Below are positions 13,601-25,484 of a stretch of DNA of 64,000 nt, one piece after another (the stretch's first letter is position 1; every line of letters starts with the position of its first letter). The notes beneath the pieces were generated by a model. The model saw only the letters and a list, made by a program, of their open reading frames with translations, did no database searches and had not been told where the DNA came from. A program made the translations under genes and the position numbers. Origin of the DNA: Cucumis sativus (lineage: Eukaryota; Streptophyta; Magnoliopsida; Cucurbitales; Cucurbitaceae); the NCBI RefSeq assembly GCF_000004075.3, contig NC_026659.2, positions 26,678,272 through 26,742,271 on the forward strand. The letters are read 5' to 3'.

Positions 13601-14835
13601 ATATCAATAATAAACATTGACAGACACTGGTATGCATTTTGTACGGTGATATTGATAAATATTTTAGTTTATTTTATTATATTTAAAAATATTGTTACGA
13701 TAAACATTATATTCTTTTTTAAATATGCATAACTATTTATGAGACACGTGTCAAAATTGAGAAAAAGTAAAATAAATTTTCTCTAAAAATTGTTTGATAC
13801 ATGACCAACAAAATACAGTACAATAAATCTTAGGAGGAGGAATTCGAATTTCCAACGTTACATTTTTTTAAGAAAATTAGTATTATAGTCTAATAAGGTT
13901 TAGATAAAAAAAAATTATATTGTTGATTAAAAGTAGATATTTAGAACCAATCACCAATATGGTATTTTATTTTTTTAAGTTAAAAATGATATTTTATCTT
14001 TAAAATTAGTATTTTGAAGTTTTTCTTTTTTTTTTCTTTCTGTTGGTACACCAAATGTATTTTATTTTATAAAAGTAACCAACCTGTTGTTGCACTGCCC
14101 AACGTGAATGACTCAGATAGTTTTCATCATTTCCTTCGAAATGATAAATTTATAATTGGAAAGAGATTTGATTGCAAAACCACAATTTTCTTGATGATTA
14201 AAAATAAAATTACAGTGTAATTAACAACTTTTATGCAATTATATTTAATTAATCCAAGCATTTCAACCACAAAATTTACAAATAAAGAATACAGTAAAAT
14301 AGAAAAGTACGTGACATAGACATGTGAGTGAAGGAAGAGGGTGGTGGTGACACCCGCTGGTGAGCGTAGGACCAAAGGCGGCAGCAGCAGCAGCAGCAAG
14401 CACCAAACCTACCCAGTCTTAACCATCTGGTTTGGTTAAGTGAACGTGTGGTTAGGTTGTGATAACCCACGGTGGGTTTAAGACCGTTTGAGGGAATTTT
14501 ACACAAACGGTCAAATACAACACATAAAGCTTTCTATTCAGCTCATTTTCCCACACCACATACAAACTTTATATATCTTTCATATTTAATTCACTTCAAA
14601 TGAATTGCGTTAAATAAGTAAAATAAAAAAAAGCCTAAAACTTAGCCTACTCGTGCTCGTATATAATAATGTCCCTTCCTTTCTAACGATCTTTAATTTC
14701 TGTCAACAAAAATACTCCGAACTTCTTTCTTCACCATTCTCTCTTGTGTACCTCTCACTTTCTTTCACTCCAGTGAAATCTGAGCTTTCTTCTTTGGGGT
14801 TTTCAAGGCTTTGAGCTTGAGTGCTCATTCCATTC
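10700..14835. other. Intergenic spacer
   Basis: About 4.1 kb of AT-rich DNA holding the translocator 3' UTR and, at the right end, the PDCB 5' leader. A short CAG-type repeat lies at about 14380-14398. No open frame here shows recognisable protein similarity, and no RNA gene was seen. Confidence 0.6.
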
Positions 14836-16017
14836 ATGGCTGTTTTTGTGTTCTTTGTGTTTTTTCTTGCGCTGACTGGTCGATCTTGTAAGTTTCAGTT
14901 TCTCCCGGGCTTTTTCTTGAGATTTTCCTTTATGGGGTTTTTGTTAATTTTGGGTTTCTCCATTTTCAGATGCGAACTATTGTTTGTGTAGAGATGGGGT
15001 TGGCCAATCAGCCCTTCAAAAGGCACTGGACTACGCCTGTGGAGCTGGAGCTGACTGTTCTTCAATCCTCTCCAGTGGCGCTTGTTTTCAGCCCAACACT
15101 GTTAAAGATCACTGCAATTACGCTGTCAACAGTTATTTCCAGCGAAAAGGGCAAGTCCAAGGAAGCTGTGACTTCAACGGTGCCGCCACGCCCAGCGTTA
15201 CCCTCACTGCCTGTAAGATGTTTTCCTCTGTCTTCACTATTGTTTCTTATCCTCTATTTCACTGGATTTATCTTTCTTCATTGTGGGTTTTTTTTTTTTT
15301 TTTTTGCAGCTGCGCCTTCTGGTTGCGTCTATCCTTCTAGCCCCAGGTACTTTTCTAAGCTTTATGTCGCTGTAGCTTTCATATTTAATTAGATTTGGCT
15401 TAATTTCAATGTCGCCATTTTTGACTAACATCAGAGATTTGTCGGTGATGGGTTTGCGTTTCAATGCCGCCGTCTGGGTTTTGATTTTCCATTTTAGAAT
15501 AATAAAATTAGGTGGTGGTGTAATTATTAGATCTAGTGAACTTCAAATGAACTTACTGGCTTGAACCACTCCCTTGTGGTACCGTGAGCTGTCCATGATG
15601 ATTATATTTTTTTCCTTGTCAACTCTGGCTTGTTGTCGTCTTGTTCATCAGATCTCTCGATTCCCTTTCCACCTGTTATCGACACGTCGTTTGCTGTTGA
15701 ACTTAAGTTTAAATCGTGCTTGTATTACAATTATTTATCTTTCTTGTCTCACTGGTGTTTATTTTTGCTTATATTTAAGCAATGCGGGAACATCGCCGAC
15801 GAACGGTGGTGGAACTACGCCGACGATGACACCAGGGACGCCGTCGACGACGAATCCAGGAATGACACCGACGGTGTTCGGTAACGGAATCAGCCCGAGT
15901 GGGAGCGGGAGCGGATTCAACGACGGTAGCGGCGGCGTGGGTTTCAATGAAAATAGGAACTTGCTTTTGGCAGTGGGGCTAAGTCTGTGGCTTTCCGTAT
16001 TGTTTCTCTGGGGATGA
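14836..16017 (+). CDS. PDCB: Plasmodesmata callose-binding protein (X8 domain, GPI-anchored)
   Basis: PDCB proteins bind callose (beta-1,3-glucan) at the neck of plasmodesmata and help set cell-to-cell permeability. Exons 14836-14887, 14970-15212, 15310-15346 and 15780-16017 give 189 residues. Residues 1-17 are a signal peptide (MAVFVFFVFFLALTG). The X8 domain (about 19-101) has the cysteine pattern YCLC, DYACG, ADCSS, GACF, DHCNYA, GSCDF and then GCVYPSS. A Thr/Pro/Gly/Ser-rich linker follows, and the last about 20 residues form a hydrophobic tail (NLLLAVGLSLWLSVLFLW) typical of a GPI-anchor signal. Absence of a glucanase domain fits PDCB rather than a GH17 enzyme with a terminal X8. Terminal exon base composition is much more GC-rich than the surroundings, as usual for this linker. 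Confidence 0.92.
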
Positions 16018-17830
16018 TGAAGATGGAGGATCGGATGGTGGATCTCGATGAATGGTTGAGATCTTGCCACATATGTAGGGGGTTACTTTTGACAATTGGA
16101 TGTGGAAGGAAGAATCTAGAGGCAAACCCCACTAGGGTTTTTTTCTTGTTAATTTTTTGTTATTTCTAATGTTATTCCATTAAAGAAAAAGAAAAAAAAA
16201 ATGGAGAGGATGTTTGATGATTCCTTTTTTGATGAATGGATGAATGGAGGAAGAAGAAGGAAGGAGTGGAATCTTTGATGAATGATTTTTTGGGGAGGGG
16301 ATGGTGTTGTTGTATATTTGCTAGAGTTTATTTAATTTCTAATTTTGTGTTGTTGTAACATTCTCCTCCATTCACTTTCATTAATCTTTACTTTCCATCC
16401 ATTTGGAATGATGCATTTAATAACTATTTGAATATTTATTATTACAAAATTACTAGTAGAAAAATGAGCTTCTTTTTAAAATAAATTTTGCTCAATTGCT
16501 CAATTTATCAATTTTTTACCATTCTCGAGTAACTCAACATTGTAGCAAAGAAAATAAACAATGAGTGTAAATAATAAATACATTGACGAATAAGGTTTTG
16601 GTGTCCCAATCATTGATTGCACAACAAACTCACCTCTACCACTAACCTTCTAGTTAATGCTCCAAACCAACCCCTTGGTTTATAGGTCTCAACATATTGG
16701 TTTGGTTTCCATTTTATTTAAATGTGTAACATTTTAAAATACAGAGATTAAATGAAAATTAATTCCAAACTTTAGAAATTAAAATGACATTTTTGGTATT
16801 AATTATTATTATAAATAGTAGCAACTATATATGTATATTATTTCATTTGGTTCTACTTTTGTCATTTATGTGGTCAAAATCACATAGAATGGAAGTAGGA
16901 AAGTTTCACATTTTTTGTCGTCTATATAAATAACATATGGTTGGTAAATAGCAACATTTGTCACACATCAATTAGAGTTTATAAAATAAGTATAATTATG
17001 GTTATTTTAATGGACAACAACTTCGTTTATATGACTATGAGATATTACTTTTTAGATAGTAATAATAAAGTTGTCCAAATTGAACAATGTGGAGTGTTTG
17101 TTGTTATAAAGTAGAGTTATAATGGAGCACGATTGAATGTTTATATATTTATATCTTTTATTTATTCATACGTAATTAAATATTTTAACATTTGTAAAAA
17201 ATTAAAAAGTGAGCAAAATACGTTAAAATTTAATTAATGTTAATCATCTTCCTCTTTTACGATTATTTATTTATGTTCATTTTTTGAATTCCTCTTTTGC
17301 CCTCGTGCCTTGCCTTTGTTGATTTTATGCACTTTCCTTTTTCCTCTTTTTAAAATCGGAAAATTCACACACATTTTTTTTTGTCCCAATGGTACATAAA
17401 TCGATTTGGAGGAAAATTACGAACTAATCCAAAGTATTCGAGTTCGCACAAAATGTTGTAATAGTGTAATAATTCAATCCAACTCAAAAAATTCGACTTG
17501 AATTGCTGGTTGAAATTTCTTATAGTTTTTAAATATGATAATTGAACAAATTATCATTCAAATGCAATGTGACGTATATTTATGTTACACACTCAAATTT
17601 TAAGTCTTGATCAATCCGACCCCTTACTTGCAAAATGTGACTACCCGATTCAACTTTCTTTTGTTGTTCTCAATTTTTCTAACCCAACCGATTTGGGTTG
17701 GATAACTCTAATCGGTTGGGTTACCTTTTCATTAACATCCCTACTTACTACTCTAATTATGGCTTGGTTCTCTTGGAGTTTTCTTTTAAGAATTGTAAAA
17801 AAAAATAATTATAATTGTCGATCATTTTAG
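16018..17830. other. Intergenic spacer
   Basis: PDCB 3' UTR followed by very AT-rich spacer. No gene, tRNA or clear mobile element recognised in this part. Confidence 0.6.
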
Positions 17831-18045
17831 GATTATTAATTAAAAATATAGCAACATTTTAACAAAATTGCAAATATAGCAAAATTATAGACTTTATCAT
17901 CTATACATTTGCATGGTATATCAATGATAGACTAATATTTACAACATGGCCTACCAATAATAGACTTATATCATTGAAAGAATTTGACAAAATTTTTCTA
18001 TATTTATAATTTTTTAAAAATATTACTATATATTTAATTATTAAT
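17831..18045. mobile_element. MITE-like element with long inverted termini
   Basis: The left end (about 17831-17890) and the reverse complement of the right end (about 17990-18045) align at roughly 80 percent by eye over more than 50 bases; both read ATTA-TAATTAAA-ATATAG near the tip. The inside holds several TATAGCAAA-like and GATAGAC-like words. About 215 bases, non-coding, so a non-autonomous DNA transposon is the best explanation. Target duplication is not clear, perhaps only TA or TTA. It lies about 380 bases upstream of the first ureide permease ATG. Confidence 0.65.
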
Positions 18046-18370
18046 AGCTAAATTTACGACTCCTCCCAAAAAAAATGAAAATATTTATACTTAATGGTAA
18101 AATAGTAGTGGCCTTTTGTCTTTAGTGAGATTTTGTCATTAAGTGTGTATATATATGAAAAGTTGGATGTGATGAGGAAAGAAACATTCAATTATTCAAT
18201 TTATTTATTTGAAACGAATAAAGAGTTTTTTTTTTTTTTTCTTTACTTTCTTTTCTATTTGGAATCAAAATATAATAACTTTTTCAAACATAACAAAAGC
18301 TAGAAAAATAATTCCACCGCTCTTGGGTTTTTTCTCATCTTACATGTTAAGGAAAACAATTGTACCGATT

Positions 18371-18390
18371 AATATCAACATTCTCTGCAG
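18371..18390 (+). promoter_or_regulatory. Shared 5'-UTR intron acceptor (copy 1)
   Basis: The sequence ATATCAACATTCTCTGCAG sits 37 bases before the ATG of ureide permease copy 1. Near-identical blocks precede copies 2 (ending 22723) and 3 (ending 27293), and copies 1 and 2 share the following TTTGGTATTTCTTCAT. The likely meaning is a conserved intron in the 5' leader, with branch point and acceptor retained since duplication. Confidence 0.6.
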
Positions 18391-18427
18391 AATTTCTTTG
18401 GTATTTCTTCATTTGTTTACTTGAAAG

Positions 18428-21000
18428 ATGTATATGGTGGAGAGTAAAGCAGGTGCAATAGCATGTATGATGTTTTCGCTCTTTTTTCTTGGAACCTTCC
18501 CTGCTCTATTGACACTTCTCGAACGGCGGGGGCGTCTTCCTCAGCATACTTACCTTGATTACTCTATAACAAGTTTTTTAGCTGCGGTTGTTTTTGCTCT
18601 AACACTTGGTGAGATGGGAAATAGCTCGCAAGACAGTCCAAATTTTATCCAACAGCTTTTTCAGGTTGATTTCATTTACTTTCTCTTGAAATGTCATTCA
18701 ACTTAATTGGGTTGGTTTGGTTTAGACTTATAAAACATGTTCATTCGATCTGTCATCTGTTCTTTTGTGTTAGGATATTCTGATTTGAGATGCGTACTGA
18801 AGGAAGAAAAATGTGATCCCATTTTACTTGATGTTGTTTGTAAGATGTATATGAAGCCATTTGTACAGTTAGAGTTGTAAAGAAATGGTGAAATTTTGTG
18901 GGCTAGTATAATTTGTAGCCATTAATACTTTCTTCTCATGTAAACTAAAGTTGGTTGCATTGCTTCTAATCATATCGTACGTCCTTCATTTTGGTTGAAC
19001 TTCATGACTACATGTTATCTTATGAATTCTTTAAAAATTTAACTTTTTCTGTGCAAGATGTCGATGTTCCTTTCAATCTTTTTATGTTGCAATCTCCAAT
19101 TATATTTTAGGTGTATGAACAATTTGGCTGTAGATTTTTTGGTAATGAGTTATGCGTTCTTGTTAAGTCGTGTTGTAAACGGTATCTAATCTTCTAAGTT
19201 ATTTTATTCAGGATAACTTACCTTCTGTTATGTTTGCAATGGCTGGTGGCGTGACACTGAGTATCGGAAATCTGTTGGCACAATATGCTTGGGCATTTGT
19301 TGGTTTATCTGTGACAAAAGTGATTTCTTGTAGTATAGTGGTAGTTATAGGTCTCTATCTCTGGTCCTTTCTACCTCTTACTCTCTTTATGTCTTTTAGT
19401 GTAAGAAATTAACCCATAAGTTATTGCTTTGTTATTCAACACGTATATGAAGTTTAATGATTCACCCTTTTTTTTGTGGGGGGGTGGTAAAAGGCACGAC
19501 TGTGAACTACTTTCTTGATGACAAGATTAATAAAGCCGAGATTCTTTTCCCTGGGGTTGCTTGCTTCTTGATTGCTGCATTTCTTGGCTCTATTGTTCAC
19601 TCATCCAACATGGCCGATAACGATCTAAAGTTGAAAAGTTCACCCGCTAATTTTGAAGAGCCAAAGTATGTTCTTGTTCTATTTTTTTATGACTCCTGTT
19701 TTGGAAGACATTTTCTTGTTTAGTTGATGTAATAATGTCCATAATCACATAATTTTCCTGGATAGCCACTTGAATCCAATTTTGTGATTTCGGTTATTCG
19801 ATTTTGCTTACATGCATTTTGTGTCTTCAAAACTTTTTTTTTAATGCCACTGAAGTCATGTTTTAATGTTATGTTCCGAATCCATTTTTGACAGTGAAAC
19901 CAAAATCTCTCTAATTTCAAACATGGGTAAATCTTCGAGAGCTATGATCTACCACTATCATTCCATTCATCCTTTGCAAGTGATAGAACTGTTGAACTTT
20001 TTTGTTTTAAAATTTGACTTGTATAGTCGAATCAACGAACCTGGAAAGTGCTGCTTACTCTTCGCGGAAGGCAAAGGCTGGAACTGCTGACTTTCTTGTT
20101 CAGCTTGAAAATAGAAGATCCATCAAGGTCTGTAATACAAATATCATTGCATATATTATTATAAGATCCACATTCCCTCTAGTATCTTTTGGCCCAAGTA
20201 TTTAACAATCCTAAATGTATTGTACTTAATATTGTATGATGTTGCATAGCAAAGCAAAAGCAAATGAAGTGGGCCTTTTAGGCCATTGGTTCACTTTCTC
20301 TTTTATTCGTACAAAGTTGGATGTACTCAGTGGCTATAAATGGCACATACTTGCAGGTGTTTGGTAAGAGCACACTAATTGGATTGTGCTTAACTTTCTT
20401 TTCTGCTGTTTCCATTTCTCTCTTCTCACCAGCATTCAATTTGGCCACAAACGATCAATGGCACACTCTAGATGATGATGTCCCACATTTGACCGTCTAT
20501 ACCGCATTTTTCTACCTTTCGGTCTCTTGTTTTTTCATAGCTGTCATTCTCAATGTTGTCTTCCTTTACCACCCTATGCTTAATTTGCCCAAGTCAACAA
20601 TAAAGGCATATCTGAAGGACTGGAATGGTAGAGGATGGGCCTTGTTGGCTGGATTCTTGTGTGGGTTTGGCAATGGTTTGGAGTTTATGGGCGGTCAAGC
20701 AGCTGGATATGCAGCGTCAGCTTCTGTTCAGGTCACAATTTCTTCACCTCTTTGTGATTGAATCCAATCCCATGTCAAATCCATATTGATAGCTCGTTTC
20801 AATCTCAAATCCGATTGTTTCAGGGACTTCCACTCGTGAGCACGTTTTGGGGGATTGTTCTGTTTGGAGAGTACCATAAATCATCAAGGAAAACGTACAC
20901 TCTACTTGTCATCACCTTGTTCATGTTTACAGTGGCAGTTTGTGTCCTAATGGCTTCATCCGGAGGTCGTCGGCATCAGACTAGGATTGCAACATTTTGA
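18428..21000 (+). CDS. UPS: Ureide permease, tandem copy 1
   Basis: Ureide permeases are plasma-membrane proton symporters for allantoin and related oxo-heterocycles such as uracil and xanthine, with about ten membrane helices and a cytosolic central loop. Exons 18428-18664, 19212-19350, 19494-19665, 19895-19926, 20027-20127, 20357-20731 and 20824-21000 give 410 residues. Family landmarks are ESKAGAIACMM at the N-terminus, ERRGRLPQHTYLDYS, LSIGNLLAQYAWAFVGLSVT, NYFLDDKINKAEILFPGVAC, HSSN, a Walker-A-like FGKST, SPAFNLATNDQWHTL, GRGWALLAGFLCGFGNGL, FMGGQAAGYAA and STFWGIVLFGEY. Exon 3 has an odd acceptor, with a G-rich stretch between the pyrimidine tract and the AG at 19492-19493. It starts the three-gene array; which substrate it prefers cannot be told from sequence. 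Confidence 0.94.
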
Positions 21001-22790
21001 GCCAGTTGGAAGGAAATCATATTGATAGCTTCTAGCGGCTGCTCTGCGTAGTTATTGTTCCTTGTACTTTCATTGTATTACGTTCTTCCAAAATGTATTT
21101 AGAGTATAACGTTCAAAGATTTTGTTCAAAAGTAAACCTCATAAATACTCTTATGTTTAAATTACAACTTTAGTCCCTAGACTAAGTTTATTTGGTTTCT
21201 GAATTTTAGAATACATCCAATAAAGTCAATAAATGCAAAATTGAAATTCATGTTTAAGGTGGACAGATGTTGAGATTTTGAGCTCAAAACAATGGCGAAA
21301 CAGACGACTTCGAGATCATTGGTTTTGAAGGATTTTCTGACTCCAATTGATCGACCACACTAGTTATCAAAACACCATACAACTATCTAAAAATGTAAAA
21401 GTAAAGAGTGAAGTAAAAAAGAGAAATGAAAGATGAAAACTAGAAAAATACTGCTTAATTGAGTAAAGAACCGAAATGGGAAAGAAGGAAACCGGAGAAG
21501 AGAATAGAAAAAAAGAAATCAATAAAGTTAGTATTAGATTCTAACCTTTTTTTCTTAATTGGAAACCAACATTACAATTGAACCTCAAGTGAATTCTGTG
21601 CACATGATAATTAGGATGTTTTTTAAGAAATAAAAAGTTGATTAAGTTAAAGTACTAATTAAACCGAAAATTGAAGAATTTATTCAAATTTGAACTTAAA
21701 ATGTATAGCCTTGATTGACATACAAAAAGTAAAATTGTTATTTATCCAACGTATATCAAGTAGTCTATCTACTATTTACCATATGACTCAAAAAAGCCTG
21801 TTGGTGGTGTAGTAGCATCGTTCTTCATAAATTTTTACTTTAGAAAAAAATATAGAATAAAGATTTTACGTCCCTGTCGAATCTGCTGACTTTATTTATT
21901 TTTTTTTAATAAAAAAGATAGAAATCACAATCACATCCACCATATGGAAATCAGTTGACTTTGAAGTAAAATTGGTTGATTTGTGTTCAATGTTTCCTTT
22001 GTCTCATATAAGTTACAGATAATTTATTTTGAAGCAGTTTCCTCCTCCACAATAACAGAAATCTAAGTGTATCAGCAAACACTCAGGTGAGATTCTATTT
22101 ACTCCAAAGTTTTTGGAATCAGTATTGCCTTTTGTTCTTGCTTCTTGGGTTTTCACTTTGCTGGAGTTTGATTTCTAGTTTTGAATGTTTAAGACGATTG
22201 GAAGTCATTTGGCTCTCCAATTGGTTGGATCACTTTTGAACACTCCCCGGGTTTCTTCCTCTGTTTGTGACCCATAGCTTTGAAATGGTTTAGATCTTTT
22301 TAATAGACTGTATCTCTTCTTCACCTTTTTCTAATTGTTGGAATATCTTGAATGTCTTGAATCGCTGATGGGTTGAATTCGTATTTGGTATATTTATATT
22401 GTTTACGTTTTTCAGAGCACTATATAAACTCTCTACCGCTAAAGATGTCTCTGCTTTGTAATATGAACTATTTTCTCTATGCCTGTAAACTAGCTAGCAC
22501 ATTGTTTAGGAACCACATAAATCTCTACATTGATTCTTTACTCTTTATGTTTTTCTATTTGACTTTATTTGTCGATTTCACAACAGTTATATTGTTCTTA
22601 AGTTGTTGAAATCCAGTGGCCATTGTCAGGTAACTTCAGATTTCATAGGTCTCAGACTCTAAGGTTTTACTACTATTTGGATTATCGTTGAACTGACTGA
22701 TTAATATCACTCTCTTTCTGCAGGATCTTTGGTATTTCTTCATTGTTTGATCATAGAGCCAGAGTGGAGTTATAATTTGTAAGTTAAAGC
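21001..22790. other. Spacer between permease copies 1 and 2
   Basis: Copy 1 3' UTR, AT-rich spacer and the copy 2 leader. Around 22040-22085 a plausible leader exon ends CACTCAG before GTGAGATT, with the acceptor at 22721-22723. No other gene seen. Confidence 0.6.
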
Positions 22791-25484
22791 ATGTATTTAG
22801 TGGAGACTAAAGAAGGGGCTATAGCATGTATGATATTGTCCCTCATATTTTTGGGAACTTACCCTGTTCTTTTGAGTCTTCCCGAACGGCGGGGGCGTCT
22901 TCCTCAGCATATCTTTCTTGATTACTCCATCGCAAATTATTTAGCTGCTGTAATATTTGCTCTGACACTTGGTCAGTTGGGAAAGAGCTCACCAGATAGA
23001 CCAAATTTTATCCAACAGCTTTCTCAGGTTGCTTTCATATATTTACTCTTGAAAACTTCATTTGCATCATATTTTTTGTTCCATTACTACAAAACCTGGC
23101 AAATCATTGTAATTCTTGTAGCTTAATTGGATCATTTGTTAAAAATAATGTCCGAGTCTTAACTTTGTTTATAGTTCGTTCGTTTGAAAAGAATGGGTTG
23201 AATTCATCTCCTCGTTTTTCAATCTCACGACCTTTTCTCGTAACATATGGTCTGTTTTCATTCATATGGTTCCACTTGAGTTGAATCATGAAGTGATTTC
23301 TTAGAGATTAGTCTTTAAACATCACTTCGTTCATTGTCTTCTATATTTTGTTGCCTACATTTTAGAAAGTGTTTTTAAAATCAAAATCACAATTACTAGT
23401 TTTTGTGTCTGCAAATTGATCAAGTATTCACATTCTTACATAGGAAACATGAAAACTATTGGTAAGAAGCATAATTTTTAGAAACCAAATAGTTATCTAA
23501 CAGAGTTTTAGCTTTTCTTAGTTTTGTTTTTTTCGATCTATGTAGGTAAACTTGGAAGGAATCGACGACCAAGAAGAAATTTCTATTCAATCTTTTCTAA
23601 TCTTCTGCTATTCTTGATTCATCTACATTTGTAAATCATGCTGCAATGGTGTATAATCTTCTAAAATATTGTTTGCAGGACAATTGGCCTTCTGTTATAT
23701 TTGCCATGGCTGGTGGTTTAGCGCTGAGTATTGGGAATCTTTCAGCTCAATATGCTTTGGCGTTTGTTGGTTTATCAGTAACAGAAGTGCTCACTTGTAG
23801 CATAATAGTAGTTTTAGGTCTCTATACTTGTTCCATTCTCTTTTACTCTTTTTATGTTTGTTTGTCTTTTCGGTGGCAGAAATTGATCTATCAGTTGTTA
23901 TTATTAAGTTACGTGAATACATGTATTATGTCTGATGGGATTCTCTACTTTGGTTTTCTTCTTTTTCTTTTAAAGGCTCAACCATGAACTATTTTCTCGA
24001 TGGCAAAATTAATCGAGCAGAGATTCTTTTCCCCGGTGTTGCTTGCTTTTTGCTTGCAGTTTGTCTTGGCTCTGCTGTTCACTCGTCCAACACGGCTGAT
24101 ATCAAAATGAAGTTGGAAAGCTTGTCCGAGGATTCCAATAATGAGTCAAAGTATGTTTTTTACATTGACTTGTAAATTTATCAACTGTTTCTTTGTTCGT
24201 TGTTTAGTTGATGTTATGATCATTCATAGTCGCATAACTTTCCTGGTTGTGGAGCCTTGTGAATGATATGCTGGTTGTTTTTTGTTTTGTGTTCTTGAGT
24301 TATAAGGAATGTTGAATATATTTTACTTCAAAATCCATCTTTGCAGGCCAATTGATGTTTCTTCAATTTCAGGTCATGATAAAATCTTCAAGATCTATGT
24401 CCTATTACTTTCTTTTTATCAGTTATTTCCAAGTCAAATACAATCTAACTTTTTGGTTTTAAATTTTGACATGGATAGTTGAATCAGCGGAGAATGCCAA
24501 TTGTTCCTTGCGAAATGCAGAAGCTGGAACTGCAGACTTTATTGTTCAAGTTGAAAACAGAAGATCCATCAAGGTTTATAATAATACCACTACATTAATG
24601 ACTACATTCCTTCAAGAAAGAAACTTCTTTTCTTTATATGACACAAAGCATCCAAGATGGATCAATAGTATTTAAGGCCACTGATTCAGTTTCTGTTTAT
24701 ATATTCTTATAGGTGGCTGGTAAGAGCACACTAGTTGGATTGTGCATAATTTTCTTTGCTGGTGTTTCCCTTTCATTCTTCTCACCTGCATTCAATTTGG
24801 CTACAAATGATCAATGGCACACTCTGAAGGAAGGCATCCCACATTTGTCTGTCTATACCGCATTTTTCTACTTCTCGACATCATTTTTCATCTTGGCAGT
24901 CGTTCTTAACCTCATCTTGCTTTACTGTCCTGTACTAAACTTACCCAAAACATCATTCAAGGGATATCTGACTGATTGGGATGGTAGAGGATTGGCCTTG
25001 TTGGCTGGTCTTTTCTGTGGATTTGGCAATGGTTTGGAGTTCATGGGTGGTCAAGCTGCTGGCTATGCAGCAGCAGATTCTGTTCAGGTCAGTGCCTTCA
25101 TCCTACATACTATTATGGCAACTTGATACTGACGACTAAAACTAGTCTTTAACTTCTTGATAAGATCAATTAAAATCAAACTGAATATTATCAACAATAT
25201 AATGAGTTTAGTATTCTGATATCTCAATCGTTTTTGGTTGGTTGTGTGTTGAATCTTAAATGATTGTTCAGGCATTTCCACTTGTGAGCACGTTTTGGGG
25301 GGTAGTTTTGTTCGGAGAATACCGAAGATCATCGAGAAAAACATACATTTTGCTAGCGGGCATGTTGTTTATGTTCACAGTGGCTGTTGTGGTTCTAATG
25401 GCTTCATCAGGACATAGACATGAGATAGGTGTTGGAAAACCATTAAGAAAATCTTGTAAAAGCTCATATGTTTGTACAAGTTAG
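22791..25484 (+). CDS. UPS: Ureide permease, tandem copy 2
   Basis: Second intact copy with the same seven-exon plan and intron phases as copy 1: 22791-23027, 23679-23817, 23976-24150, 24347-24372, 24479-24573, 24713-25087 and 25272-25484, giving 419 residues. It keeps ERRGRLPQH, NYFLDGKINRAEILFPGV, SPAFNLATNDQWHTL and FMGGQAAGYAA. It is the most divergent of the three. The central loop is shorter (exons 4 and 5 are each six bases shorter than in copies 1 and 3), the Walker-like site reads VAGKST instead of VFGKST, and the C-terminus is extended by about fifteen residues (KPLRKSCKSSYVCTS). ERRGR is preceded by Pro where the other copies have Leu. Frame is open throughout, so it looks functional. 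The differences lie in the cytosolic loop and tail, the parts most likely to alter regulation rather than the pore. Confidence 0.94.
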
